From assembly GCA_035291705.1 (NCBI GenBank), contig DATDRM010000089.1:1-10910 (forward strand): a stretch of 10,910 nucleotides of DNA, written 5' to 3'. The stretch comes from DATDRM01 sp035291705. GTDB lineage: Bacteria; Chloroflexota; Anaerolineae; Anaerolineales; UBA4823. Position 1 is the stretch's first letter; every line of letters begins with the position of its first letter. The translations under genes were made by a program, and so were the position numbers. Below the pieces are notes generated by a model that ran no database searches, had not been told where the DNA came from, and saw only the letters and a list, made by a program, of their open reading frames with translations. Positions 1 to 5,911 of this stretch are shown in pieces.

Positions 1-2386
1 CTAACACACGCGCCGCGGGAATGGCTTCATCCACAACCACTGCCAGGTCTTCCAGGACGGGCGGAAAAGTAGGCACTGGTTGGACGGAGTAGCGTTCTGG
101 GACGAGCGGCTGGATGGTTTCCAGATCGAACTCGGCTGCCAATAGCGGTGTGGGTGAAAAATCATAATTCTCTCGCACCAGGGGGTGGAGTTCACCGATC
201 ACCCCGATCTGGAGTTCGTTTACCCAAACCACGGCGCACTTGCCTGGATGGAAAGAAGGGTGTTCGCCCGGTCCGTAGCGGATATCGGGCAGGTGTAGAC
301 CTTCCAACAGGGTGCTGGTAACGCCTTTCACGTCGTAGAAATCCATGAGAGACCGATCAGCACCCTCCCAGGCTGAAAGGGTGCGCGGCCCGGTGAGAAC
401 GATTACCAAGCGGCGCGGTTCATCAGGAAGGATCTCCTCCATAGAGGGTAAGAAGACCGGGCCAATTTCGAACAAGGCAATCCGCTCGTGTAAACGGGCG
501 TTATGTTCGACGGTATCCAGCAGGCTGGCAAGCAGGCTGCGCCGCATCACAAACCGGTCGCTAGCCAAGGGATTAACGATCTTGAGATAAGCTTGGCTAG
601 ATAAATTTTCGAAGGCTTCCGAGCTGCTTCCGGTGGAGGCTTCGGAAGTCATTTCTTTCGGGAGAAGCCTCGCTTCCCGCTCTGGTGAGGTCATGCGGTA
701 GGTGATCACTTCCTGCAAGCCGAGGTCCACCAATAAGTCTCGCAGGCGTTCTTCGAAGTCCAGAGTCGGGTTGTCCCGTTGGGGAGGCAAGGCGTCTGCC
801 ATGCGGGTTTCCGGGATGCGGTCGTAACCGTAAATGCGGGCAATCTCTTCCATCAGGTCAGCCTTACCAATCACGCCCTCGCCGATATCCAGACGGTGAT
901 CCGGCGTAGCGGCGCGCACGGTTTGGCCCTCGACTTTCACCGCGAACTCGAGACGGCGCAAAATATCGGCAATCTCATTGGAAGACAGGTCGATCCCGAT
1001 CCAACGGCTTACATCTGCTGGAGTGATCTCGATGATAGGATCGAGGGGGGGCAGTGGGTATTTATCTACCAGACCTCGAGCGACAATGCCGCCTGCCCAG
1101 CGGCGCATGAGCTCCAGGCCACGACGTACGCCGCGTTCCGCCATCGCCGGGTGGACGCCCCGTGAAAAACGATAAGCTGCTTCTGAAGACATGTGTTGAG
1201 CAGAAATCGTGCGGCGGATGTTAATGTAGTTCCAGGCCGCGCCTTCCAGGAGCACATTGTGGGTAGTTTCGCTTACCTCGGATTCAGCCCCACCCATCAC
1301 CCCGGCGATCGAGAGGGCGCCTGCCGTATCACAGACCAGCACAGTGAAGTCGTCCAAGATGTGTTCGACCCCGTCCAGGGTGGTCAGCCGTTCGCCGGGT
1401 TGAGCTGTTCGGGTGATAATCGTCGATGGCATTCCACCTGCTCGCTGCACCAGGATGTCATAGTCGAAAGCGTGTAGGGGCTCGCCAAGTTCGAGCATGG
1501 CATAGTTGGTGGCATCAACAATGTTGTTGATCGGGCGCATGCCAGCCAGGCGCAGACGGCGTTGCACTTCGTACGGGCTGGGGTGGATGTGTATGTTTTC
1601 AATTAATCCCAGGACGAAACGCGGATTCAGGGATGGCTGTTGGATCTCGAGCGCAGCCATAGCATTCATTGATCGGCCTTCCATCAGGACATCCAGATCA
1701 GGCGTGTGCAGCGGCCGGCCAGTCAGGGCAGCCACCTCGCGTGCTACTCCCAGGATATTGGCATCCCGGGAGATGTTGGGAGTGATGGCGATGTCCAGGA
1801 CGGCGTCGCCCATATAATCCACCAACGGTAGCCCCACCAGTGCAGCGTTGTCCAGGATGATCACGCCCTCGTGCTCATCGGAAATGCCCAACTCTTTTTC
1901 TGAGCAGGCCATCGAATAGGATTCGACGCCGCGAATCTTGGTGGGTTTAAGGGTCGTTAACACCTGCCCGGGCTGGTGCCCATCGTAGAGGCGCGCCCCC
2001 TGGCGGGCAAAGGCGACTTTGAGAGGCATTTCTAGCGGACCCTGGCCTTTATAGGGGAAAAGGTTCGATGCGCCGGTAAGCACGATATGTTCCTTAACCC
2101 CATCGTCCAGCCGGCAAAGTACCAGCCGGTCGGCGTTGGGGTGTGGCATCACTTCATGGATGGCGCCGACCACGATCTCCTGCGGGTTCCACTCTATGCC
2201 GGATGTTTTGATCTCTTGCCGCAGGTCCCCACCGGATCGCCCCTCGGTGTTTCCTTTTGGCAAGGGCAAGCCAACATACCGGATTTCTTCTACCTCTAAA
2301 CCGGCCATGGTCAGCAGTTTAGCCAGTTCCTCGATAGGGAGGTTAATTTCTACAAAGTCTTTGAGCCAGGAGAGGGGGATTTTCAT
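1..2386 (-). CDS. pheT: Phenylalanyl-tRNA synthetase beta subunit (3' end cut by window edge)
   Basis: This is the beta chain of the cytoplasmic (alpha-beta)2 enzyme that charges tRNA-Phe and edits Tyr-tRNA-Phe. I translated the minus strand by hand and found 795 uninterrupted codons with no stop before the window edge. The N-terminus is MKIPLSWLKDFVE. The EMAP-like tRNA-binding domain lies at about 70-190 (VMPHPNADRLVLC). The B3/B4 editing domain is at about 250-430 (NNIVDATNY, GEPLHAFDYD, AGVMGG). The B5 domain is at about 447-525 and ends in LMEEIARIYGYDRIPE. The synthetase-like core is at about 545-760. The FDX-ACB anticodon-binding domain has just begun (FPPVLEDLAVVVDE), so perhaps 70-80 residues are missing. 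The ATG overlaps the preceding ORF's stop by one base (TGATG) and has the Shine-Dalgarno AAAGGAG at 2394-2400, seven bases away. Residues about 569-597 look like a non-conserved insert. Confidence 0.97.
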   Translation of the reverse strand, partial: MKIPLSWLKDFVEINLPIEELAKLLTMAGLEVEEIRYVGLPLPKGNTEGRSGGDLRQEIKTSGIEWNPQEIVVGAIHEVMPHPNADRLVLCRLDDGVKEHIVLTGASNLFPYKGQGPLEMPLKVAFARQGARLYDGHQPGQVLTTLKPTKIRGVESYSMACSEKELGISDEHEGVIILDNAALVGLPLVDYMGDAVLDIAITPNISRDANILGVAREVAALTGRPLHTPDLDVLMEGRSMNAMAALEIQQPSLNPRFVLGLIENIHIHPSPYEVQRRLRLAGMRPINNIVDATNYAMLELGEPLHAFDYDILVQRAGGMPSTIITRTAQPGERLTTLDGVEHILDDFTVLVCDTAGALSIAGVMGGAESEVSETTHNVLLEGAAWNYINIRRTISAQHMSSEAAYRFSRGVHPAMAERGVRRGLELMRRWAGGIVARGLVDKYPLPPLDPIIEITPADVSRWIGIDLSSNEIADILRRLEFAVKVEGQTVRAATPDHRLDIGEGVIGKADLMEEIARIYGYDRIPETRMADALPPQRDNPTLDFEERLRDLLVDLGLQEVITYRMTSPEREARLLPKEMTSEASTGSSSEAFENLSSQAYLKIVNPLASDRFVMRRSLLASLLDTVEHNARLHERIALFEIGPVFLPSMEEILPDEPRRLVIVLTGPRTLSAWEGADRSLMDFYDVKGVTSTLLEGLHLPDIRYGPGEHPSFHPGKCAVVWVNELQIGVIGELHPLVRENYDFSPTPLLAAEFDLETIQPLVPERYSVQPVPTFPPVLEDLAVVVDEAIPAARVL
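609..682. repeat. In-frame GGAAGC-rich palindromic segment within pheT
   Basis: This stretch is dense in GAAGC/GCTTC units in both orientations. GAAGC at 664-668 faces GCTTC at 672-676 across a 3-base loop. CTTCCG at 616-621 faces CGGAAG at 643-648. Further copies of GCTTCC and GAGGCTTC lie between them. It encodes a Ser/Glu/Thr-rich stretch of PheT (about residues 569-597, containing TSEASTGSSSEAF) between the conserved segments EVITYRMTSPE and LKIVNPLASDRFVMRRSLL, and the reading frame is kept. This resembles an extragenic-palindrome type insertion that became part of the protein. A purely protein-driven linker of biased codons is the alternative. Confidence 0.5.
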
Positions 2387-2580
2387 CAAGGAACTCCTTT
2401 GGAATCAGAGAGTAGAGAGTGGAGAATAGAGAGTAAAGAGTGGTGAGTTGTTATTATTGATCGGGGGTGTTTTCTAGTTTCTTCGACAGGGAACTGGGGA
2501 AGCGCTTCCCGGTAAACCGCCAGTGCGAATTCTTTGGCTTTTCTCCAAACTTCCAATCTTTCTAACCCTTGGACACTCAT
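2386..2580 (-). pseudogene. Truncated four-helix-bundle (23S rRNA intervening-sequence type) protein remnant
   Basis: The frame encodes 64 residues. Residues 5-33 (GLERLEVWRKAKEFALAVYREALPQFP) match the first helix of the small S23/four-helix-bundle family, whose members usually start with 'FEDLEVWKKA...' and are about 115-130 residues long. After residue 35 the similarity ends abruptly. The rest of the frame (SIITTHHSLLSILHSLLSD) is simply a translation of the heptad repeat array at 2407-2448. The helices that complete the bundle are therefore absent. The ATG has a modest purine-rich site (AGAGAGG) about ten bases upstream. Its stop overlaps the pheT start as TGATG, so reading it could help couple pheT translation to pheS. 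Recognition of the family is from memory and rests on about 30 residues. Confidence 0.6.
2407..2448. repeat. Six-copy 7-bp tandem repeat, consensus RGAGAGT
   Basis: Read on the plus strand, the region is six consecutive heptads: AGAGAGT, AGAGAGT, GGAGAAT, AGAGAGT, AAAGAGT and GGTGAGT. It ends just before the truncated four-helix-bundle homology and lies 6 bases from the pheT Shine-Dalgarno. Bases 2408-2419 are an exact reverse complement of 2592-2603. Confidence 0.85.
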
Positions 2581-2590
2581 ACAATTATCG

Positions 2591-2611
2591 CCTCTCTACT
2601 CTCGAATCTCG
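2591..2611. repeat. Three-copy 7-bp repeat, inverted relative to the 2407-2448 array
   Basis: On the minus strand this reads CGAGATT, CGAGAGT, AGAGAGG, which is the same heptad family as at 2407-2448 but in the opposite orientation. It begins 8 bases after the pheS stop codon. Together the two arrays bracket the truncated four-helix-bundle ORF. They share a perfect 12-base inverted repeat (2408-2419 with 2592-2603), able to form a long-range stem in the pheST transcript. Confidence 0.75.
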
Positions 2612-2618
2612 ATTTAAT

Positions 2619-3677
2619 CTAAAACTGTTCTAGAAACCGCAAATCGTTCGCCCAAAAATAGCGGATATCTTCGATGCGGTGGCGGAGCATGGCGATGCGT
2701 TCCGGACCCATGCCGAAGGCGAAGCCGGAATAGACTTCCGGATCGTATCCGCCGTTCTGCAAAACAATCGGATGTACCATTCCACAACCTAAGATTTCCA
2801 ACCAGCCGCTGCGCTTGCAGACCGGGCAGCCTGCCCCACTACATACGAAGCATTCGATGTCCATCTCCGCGCTAGGTTCGGTGAAAGGGAAGTGGGAGGC
2901 GCGAAAACGAGCCCTTACGCTTTGACCGAACATGCGGCGGGCGAAGTCGCTGAGCGTGCCTTTGAGGTCGCTGAAGGTGATCTGCTTCCCCACAGCCAGG
3001 CCCTCGACCTGGGTGAACTGGAGTTCGGCGCGAGCCGAGACTTGCTCATAGCGATAACACATTCCAGGTAAGATGATACGCACGGGAGGCGGTTCTTGCG
3101 GATTGGTAGCGGCGAATTCGCGCATGGCGCGGATCTGCCCGGGTGAGGTGTGCGTGCGCAGGATGACCGGGTTATCCTCCGGATAATTACCTTCTATATA
3201 GAACGAGTCCTGCATTTCCCGAGCAGGATGGTGCGGCGGGAAGTTGAGCAATTGGAAGTTCATTTCATCGGTTTCCACGTCGCGGGAGAGGTAGACCTGG
3301 AAGCCCATCTCGGCGAAAATGCGGTAAATCTGGCGAAGAGTTTGGGTTGTCAGGTGAAGTCGCCCGCGAACAATGGGCCAACCCGGCAGGGTGACATCCA
3401 GGCTTTGTGCCTGCAAAGCGTGAAGCAAACTGGCCTGGTGAATTGTATCTTCCCGCTCGTTAAATTTGGCTTCCAAGGCCTGTTTAACCTGATTGGCGCG
3501 TCGTCCGATCACCGGACGTTGCTCTTTGGGCAACTGGCCAAGCTGGTCAAAGACGCGCATAAGGGGCGAGTTGCGGCCCAGGAAAGCGACACGCCATCCT
3601 TCCAGATCCTCCTGGTTCCGGACTTTGGACAGGACGGAGAGAGCAGTCTGTTCGATTCGATCTAATTCTGCCAGCAT
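2619..3677 (-). CDS. pheS: Phenylalanyl-tRNA synthetase alpha subunit
   Basis: This is the catalytic alpha chain of the (alpha-beta)2 synthetase, which activates Phe with ATP and transfers it to tRNA-Phe. From the chosen start it has 352 residues, normal for the family. An N-terminal coiled-coil region (about 1-90) precedes the class II core. Visible motifs are RTHTSPGQIR (about 174-183), motif 2 YRYEQVSARAELQFTQVEGL (208-227), and motif 3 GFAFGMGPERIAML, followed by the usual C-terminal DIRYFWANDLRFLEQF. A Cys cluster C276-x2-C-x4-C-x2-C287 resembles a zinc knuckle and is found in some bacterial PheS proteins. A longer frame opens at 3689, but that ATG lies inside the Shine-Dalgarno GGAGGG serving the ATG at 3677, so the shorter form is preferred. 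It is the first gene after the T-box leader. Confidence 0.97.
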   Translation of the reverse strand: MLAELDRIEQTALSVLSKVRNQEDLEGWRVAFLGRNSPLMRVFDQLGQLPKEQRPVIGRRANQVKQALEAKFNEREDTIHQASLLHALQAQSLDVTLPGWPIVRGRLHLTTQTLRQIYRIFAEMGFQVYLSRDVETDEMNFQLLNFPPHHPAREMQDSFYIEGNYPEDNPVILRTHTSPGQIRAMREFAATNPQEPPPVRIILPGMCYRYEQVSARAELQFTQVEGLAVGKQITFSDLKGTLSDFARRMFGQSVRARFRASHFPFTEPSAEMDIECFVCSGAGCPVCKRSGWLEILGCGMVHPIVLQNGGYDPEVYSGFAFGMGPERIAMLRHRIEDIRYFWANDLRFLEQF

Positions 3678-3681
3678 CGTA

Positions 3682-3687
3682 CCCTCC
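3682..3687 (-). promoter_or_regulatory. Ribosome binding site deciding the pheS start
   Basis: GGAGGG sits four bases before the ATG at 3675-3677. The upstream in-frame ATG (3687-3689) overlaps this site and has no Shine-Dalgarno of its own, because only the terminator U-tract precedes it. This makes the ATG at 3677 the likely initiator. Confidence 0.75.
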
Positions 3688-3692
3688 ATAAG

Positions 3693-3726
3693 ATAATAAA
3701 AATCCCGTCCAACATAGGGACGGGAT
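3693..3726 (-). terminator. Intrinsic terminator of the pheS T-box leader
   Basis: On the minus strand, ATCCCGTCC (3726-3718) pairs perfectly with GGACGGGAT (3710-3702) across a 7-base loop and is followed by TTTTATTAT. The 5' arm contains bases that alternatively pair in the antiterminator, so this is the regulated terminator of the leader. It lies 16 bases before the pheS start at 3677. Confidence 0.93.
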
Positions 3727-4006
3727 GGATTTCCCGCGGTACCACCCTGATTGGCCGCAAACAGCGGCCCACTTTGAGGCCAACAGCTGAACGGTTGGCT
3801 TCCCGATTAACGCTGGGAGAACGGCTCAGACTAGTAGCGGTGTGGGACAAGATGGCATCTTGTCCTACAAAAGCATTCCCCTGAGCAGCTCGGGAGGGAA
3901 CTTCGGCCAGTTTCTACTGGGCGGGGGTTTCAATCTGTGCCCCCGACTCCCTGTCGGTTTTCACTGGCTTACTTTCCTCAGTCAAGGCTTTTTCAGTTGG
4001 GTTGTT
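3698..4006 (-). ncRNA. T-box riboswitch, tRNA-Phe specific
   Basis: The RNA binds tRNA-Phe and reads whether it is charged. Uncharged tRNA stabilises the antiterminator and turns pheST on. The T-box core AGGGTGGTACCGCGG lies at 3748-3734. AGGG can pair with CCCT (3719-3716), and GCGGG with CCCGT, to give the canonical antiterminator at 3748-3716, mutually exclusive with the terminator. Stem I spans about 3981-3881, closed by CTGAG/CTCAG, with the GAGGAAAGTA element on its 5' side. On its 3' side, CGAAG-TTC-CC offers UUC (Phe) at 3900-3898 as the specifier. The variable T-box base is U, which would pair with discriminator A73 of tRNA-Phe. Hairpins at 3799-3779 and 3769-3753 lie between Stem I and the antiterminator. 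The 5' end is inferred from the promoter. Confidence 0.95.
3841..3869. repeat. Perfect REP-like palindrome inside the T-box linker
   Basis: GGACAAGATG (3845-3854) and CATCTTGTCC (3856-3865) form a perfect 10-base inverted repeat around one G. With flanking TGTG/TACA it extends to 13 pairs with one G-T wobble on the plus strand. It sits between Stem I and the later hairpins of the T-box, where canonical leaders are variable. Its almost loopless symmetry, unlike ordinary T-box stems, suggests a dispersed extragenic palindrome inserted in the leader. Confidence 0.7.
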
Positions 4007-4012
4007 GCCCCT

Positions 4013-4040
4013 ATTATCTGCAAAACAGGGTCGCTGTCAA
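4013..4040 (-). promoter_or_regulatory. Sigma-70-type promoter of the pheST operon
   Basis: On the minus strand TTGACA (4040-4035, perfect -35) is followed after 16 bases by GATAAT (4018-4013, five of six -10 bases). Alternatively the -10 is ATAATA at 17 bases. Transcription would start near 4006, about 25 bases before Stem I of the T-box, as expected for a regulated leader. Confidence 0.8.
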
Positions 4041-4139
4041 GGGTAATTTGCCACCTGGTCCAGACGCCGGAACATGGCTTCACCAGACTCTCAGGCTACC
4101 GGCAGTACGCGTCTTCTGAGGGGTGTCGATAAAGAATTA

Positions 4140-4820
4140 TTAGTCCCCTTTGAGTTGCAGTAGCTCATTCAGCCGGGGATGGCTGGCGTAAACACCGCGG
4201 TATTCGGGGGGTAGAAGAGCCGCAATGCGGCTCATGATCTCGTCGGTATTGTGATGCAGGGATGTAGTGCGCTCTCGACGGTCTAAGGGGGGCAGGGTGA
4301 AAGGTGTACCAAAGCGGACTGTAATCCGCGGACGACGCAGCAAGGCGATCTTGGCAAATGCTTTCCAGGTTCCGGTCACCGCAACCGGGACGAGTGGAAC
4401 CTGAGCCCAATCGGCCAGGTAAGCGACTCCAGTCTTGGCCGGGATCAGCGCCCCGGTATGACTGCGGGTACCCTCAGGGGAGATCCCCAGGATACCGCCG
4501 CGTTGTAAATGGGCGCGCGCATTGCGTAGGGCATGTGTGTCCGCCTCCTCCCGGTTGAGCCAGATCCCCCCCACGCTATCCACCAGCCACCGAATGAAGA
4601 AGTTCTTTTGATGCTTCTTGGCAACCAATCCGGTGACATCCTCCCGTTTGATCAGACAGTAAACTAGGGGTACCTCGATAATGCTCGAATGGTTAGCAGC
4701 GAGGATGTAGCCGCCTTCGAGAGGTAGGTTTTCTGTACCTATCACCTCCACCCGGGTCAGGAGGCGGAACAGGAGGCGAAAAATCCCACACAGAATGGAG
4801 CGAACTTGAGGCCGCGGCAA
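4140..4820 (-). CDS. plsC: 1-acyl-sn-glycerol-3-phosphate acyltransferase (PlsC family)
   Basis: Members transfer an acyl chain to position 2 of lysophosphatidic acid to give phosphatidic acid, the precursor of membrane phospholipids, at the inner face of the membrane. The 226-residue length is typical. An N-terminal hydrophobic segment (8-22) comes before the acyltransferase motifs. These are NHSSIIEVP (43-51), GGIWLNREE (84-92), GISPEGTRSHTGAL (112-125) and VPLVPVAVTGT (141-151). Motif I normally reads HX4D; here the acidic partner is Glu49, so the pair is H44-X4-E49. This is conservative but unusual. The start is TTG with AGGAG eight bases upstream; TACAAT (4845-4840) is a possible -10 leaving a very short leader. 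The exact acyl acceptor cannot be told from sequence. The gene ends about 100 bases before the pheST promoter, and I see no clear terminator between them. Confidence 0.88.
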   Translation of the reverse strand: MPRPQVRSILCGIFRLLFRLLTRVEVIGTENLPLEGGYILAANHSSIIEVPLVYCLIKREDVTGLVAKKHQKNFFIRWLVDSVGGIWLNREEADTHALRNARAHLQRGGILGISPEGTRSHTGALIPAKTGVAYLADWAQVPLVPVAVTGTWKAFAKIALLRRPRITVRFGTPFTLPPLDRRERTTSLHHNTDEIMSRIAALLPPEYRGVYASHPRLNELLQLKGD

Positions 4821-4953
4821 GGCTTGATCTCCTGGGTTAATTGTATCTTCTCTTTCGCTAAAATTACTTATTATTTACAAGGATTGTCACCTTGTTGACT
4901 TAAGGATGGCCTTTAGACAGCGGCTGTCAGAAGCAGGATTGCTATGTAAAGAG

Positions 4954-4959
4954 TATAAT
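4954..4959 (+). promoter_or_regulatory. Perfect -10 box next to the lipoprotein start, possible leaderless promoter
   Basis: TATAAT lies nine bases before the ATG at 4969. No convincing -35 element is found 16-18 bases upstream, so activation or an alternative -35 contact may be needed. Transcription would start at about 4966-4969, leaving almost no 5' leader. No good Shine-Dalgarno precedes the ATG, which agrees with leaderless translation. Confidence 0.5.
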
Positions 4960-4968
4960 CTATTCATT

Positions 4969-5895
4969 ATGCGGTGTTATGTGCATTTCTCTAAGACCAC
5001 CATTCTGACTACAATCATTTTCACCTCCTGGCTCCTGGCGGCTTGTAACGTCAGTGAGCAGCCGACAATATCGGCTACGGTAGTATCCGCCTCGTCGCCA
5101 ACACCGACCATAACAGCGACCCTGCCGCCCCCCACGCCCACTCCTGTTCCCCTGGCTGCGACTGTCAATGGAGAGGGGATTACCCTGGAGGAATACCAGG
5201 CTGAACTAGCACGTTTTAAAGCTTCACAGGAGGTGAATAGCTCCAGTGGAGGCAAAGAAATGGAGCAGCGGGTGCTAGATGATCTGATCAACCAGATTTT
5301 GCTAGCGCAGGGTGCACGAGAATCCGGTTTCGTGGTCGAAGTAGGCACCTTGCAGGGGCGGTTGAATGAATTGGCGGAAAAGGCTGGTGGGGAGCAAGCG
5401 TTTAATGAATGGATGGTTGTCAATGGTTATGACATCGAGAGTTTTGAAAAAGCATTGACCCGATCCATAGCGGCCGCCTGGATGCGCGACCGAATCCTGG
5501 CCGAGGTTCCCGAAGTGGCTGAACAATTACACGTTCGCCAGATATTGCTATATAATTCCGATGAAGCAAAGGATGTGCTTGCTCAGGTGGATGCTGGCAA
5601 GGATTTTGCATCTCTTGCAGCGGCATATGATCCGGTAACTCTTGGTGACTTAGGTTGGTTTCCGCGGGGTTACTTAACCACTCCGGAGTTGGAGCAGGCA
5701 GCATTCAATCTGCAGCCTGATGAATACAGCCAGGTTATTGAAACCAGCTTAGGGTTTCATATTCTGCAGGTGATCGAGCATGACCCACAAAGACCATTGG
5801 ATCCCGAAGCCCGCCTTGTCTGGCAGGAGAAAGCTTTGCAAGGCTGGCTGGAGGCGCAACGGAAGCAAAGTGAAATTGAGATCTTGATCCCGTAA
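4969..5895 (+). CDS. Lipoprotein parvulin-type peptidyl-prolyl cis-trans isomerase (SurA/PrsA-like)
   Basis: The protein should be an extracytoplasmic foldase anchored by lipid. From the chosen ATG it has 308 residues. A signal peptide with hydrophobic core (10-23) ends in the lipobox LAAC, with lipidated Cys26. A Thr/Pro-rich linker (about 40-61) follows, then a SurA_N-like helical chaperone region (about 62-180, beginning AATVNGEGITLEEYQAEL). The parvulin domain is at 187-271 (LHVRQILLY, LGDLGWFPRGYLTTPELEQAAFNL, ETSLGFHILQVIE). The segment between AAAY and GDLGW is about five or six residues shorter than the usual 'S.DP....GGDLGW'. The frame stays open upstream to an ATG at 4906. That start would put 21 polar residues before the signal peptide and lies upstream of the TATAAT box, so 4969 is preferred. 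It is probably cotranscribed with the next gene, 16 bases downstream. Confidence 0.9.
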   Translation: MRCYVHFSKTTILTTIIFTSWLLAACNVSEQPTISATVVSASSPTPTITATLPPPTPTPVPLAATVNGEGITLEEYQAELARFKASQEVNSSSGGKEMEQRVLDDLINQILLAQGARESGFVVEVGTLQGRLNELAEKAGGEQAFNEWMVVNGYDIESFEKALTRSIAAAWMRDRILAEVPEVAEQLHVRQILLYNSDEAKDVLAQVDAGKDFASLAAAYDPVTLGDLGWFPRGYLTTPELEQAAFNLQPDEYSQVIETSLGFHILQVIEHDPQRPLDPEARLVWQEKALQGWLEAQRKQSEIEILIP

Positions 5896-5911
5896 AAAAG
5901 GCAAGGATACT

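Noticed and set aside
779..1165. 128-residue plus-strand frame opposite pheT, and similar frames at 1193-1817
   Set aside because: The minus strand here encodes uninterrupted conserved PheT sequence. These frames are shadows without family similarity.
3150..3665. 171-residue plus-strand frame opposite pheS
   Set aside because: It is antisense to a strongly conserved coding sequence, has no recognisable motifs, and arises from the codon bias of pheS.
3678..3689. Upstream in-frame ATG at 3689 as the pheS start
   Set aside because: It lies within the Shine-Dalgarno of the ATG at 3677 and is preceded only by the terminator U-tract.
4041..4139. Plus-strand resemblance to the 3' half of a glycine riboswitch (GCCGGAAC..., CTCTCAGGC) and a weak AGACGC/GCGTCT pairing
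   Set aside because: The 5' GGAGAG partner is missing and the next gene on that strand is not appropriately placed, because the region is antisense to plsC. The match is short enough to be chance.
4906..4968. Longer lipoprotein frame starting at 4906
   Set aside because: It would add 21 polar residues before the signal peptide and begin upstream of the TATAAT box. Its AAGG directly abuts the ATG.
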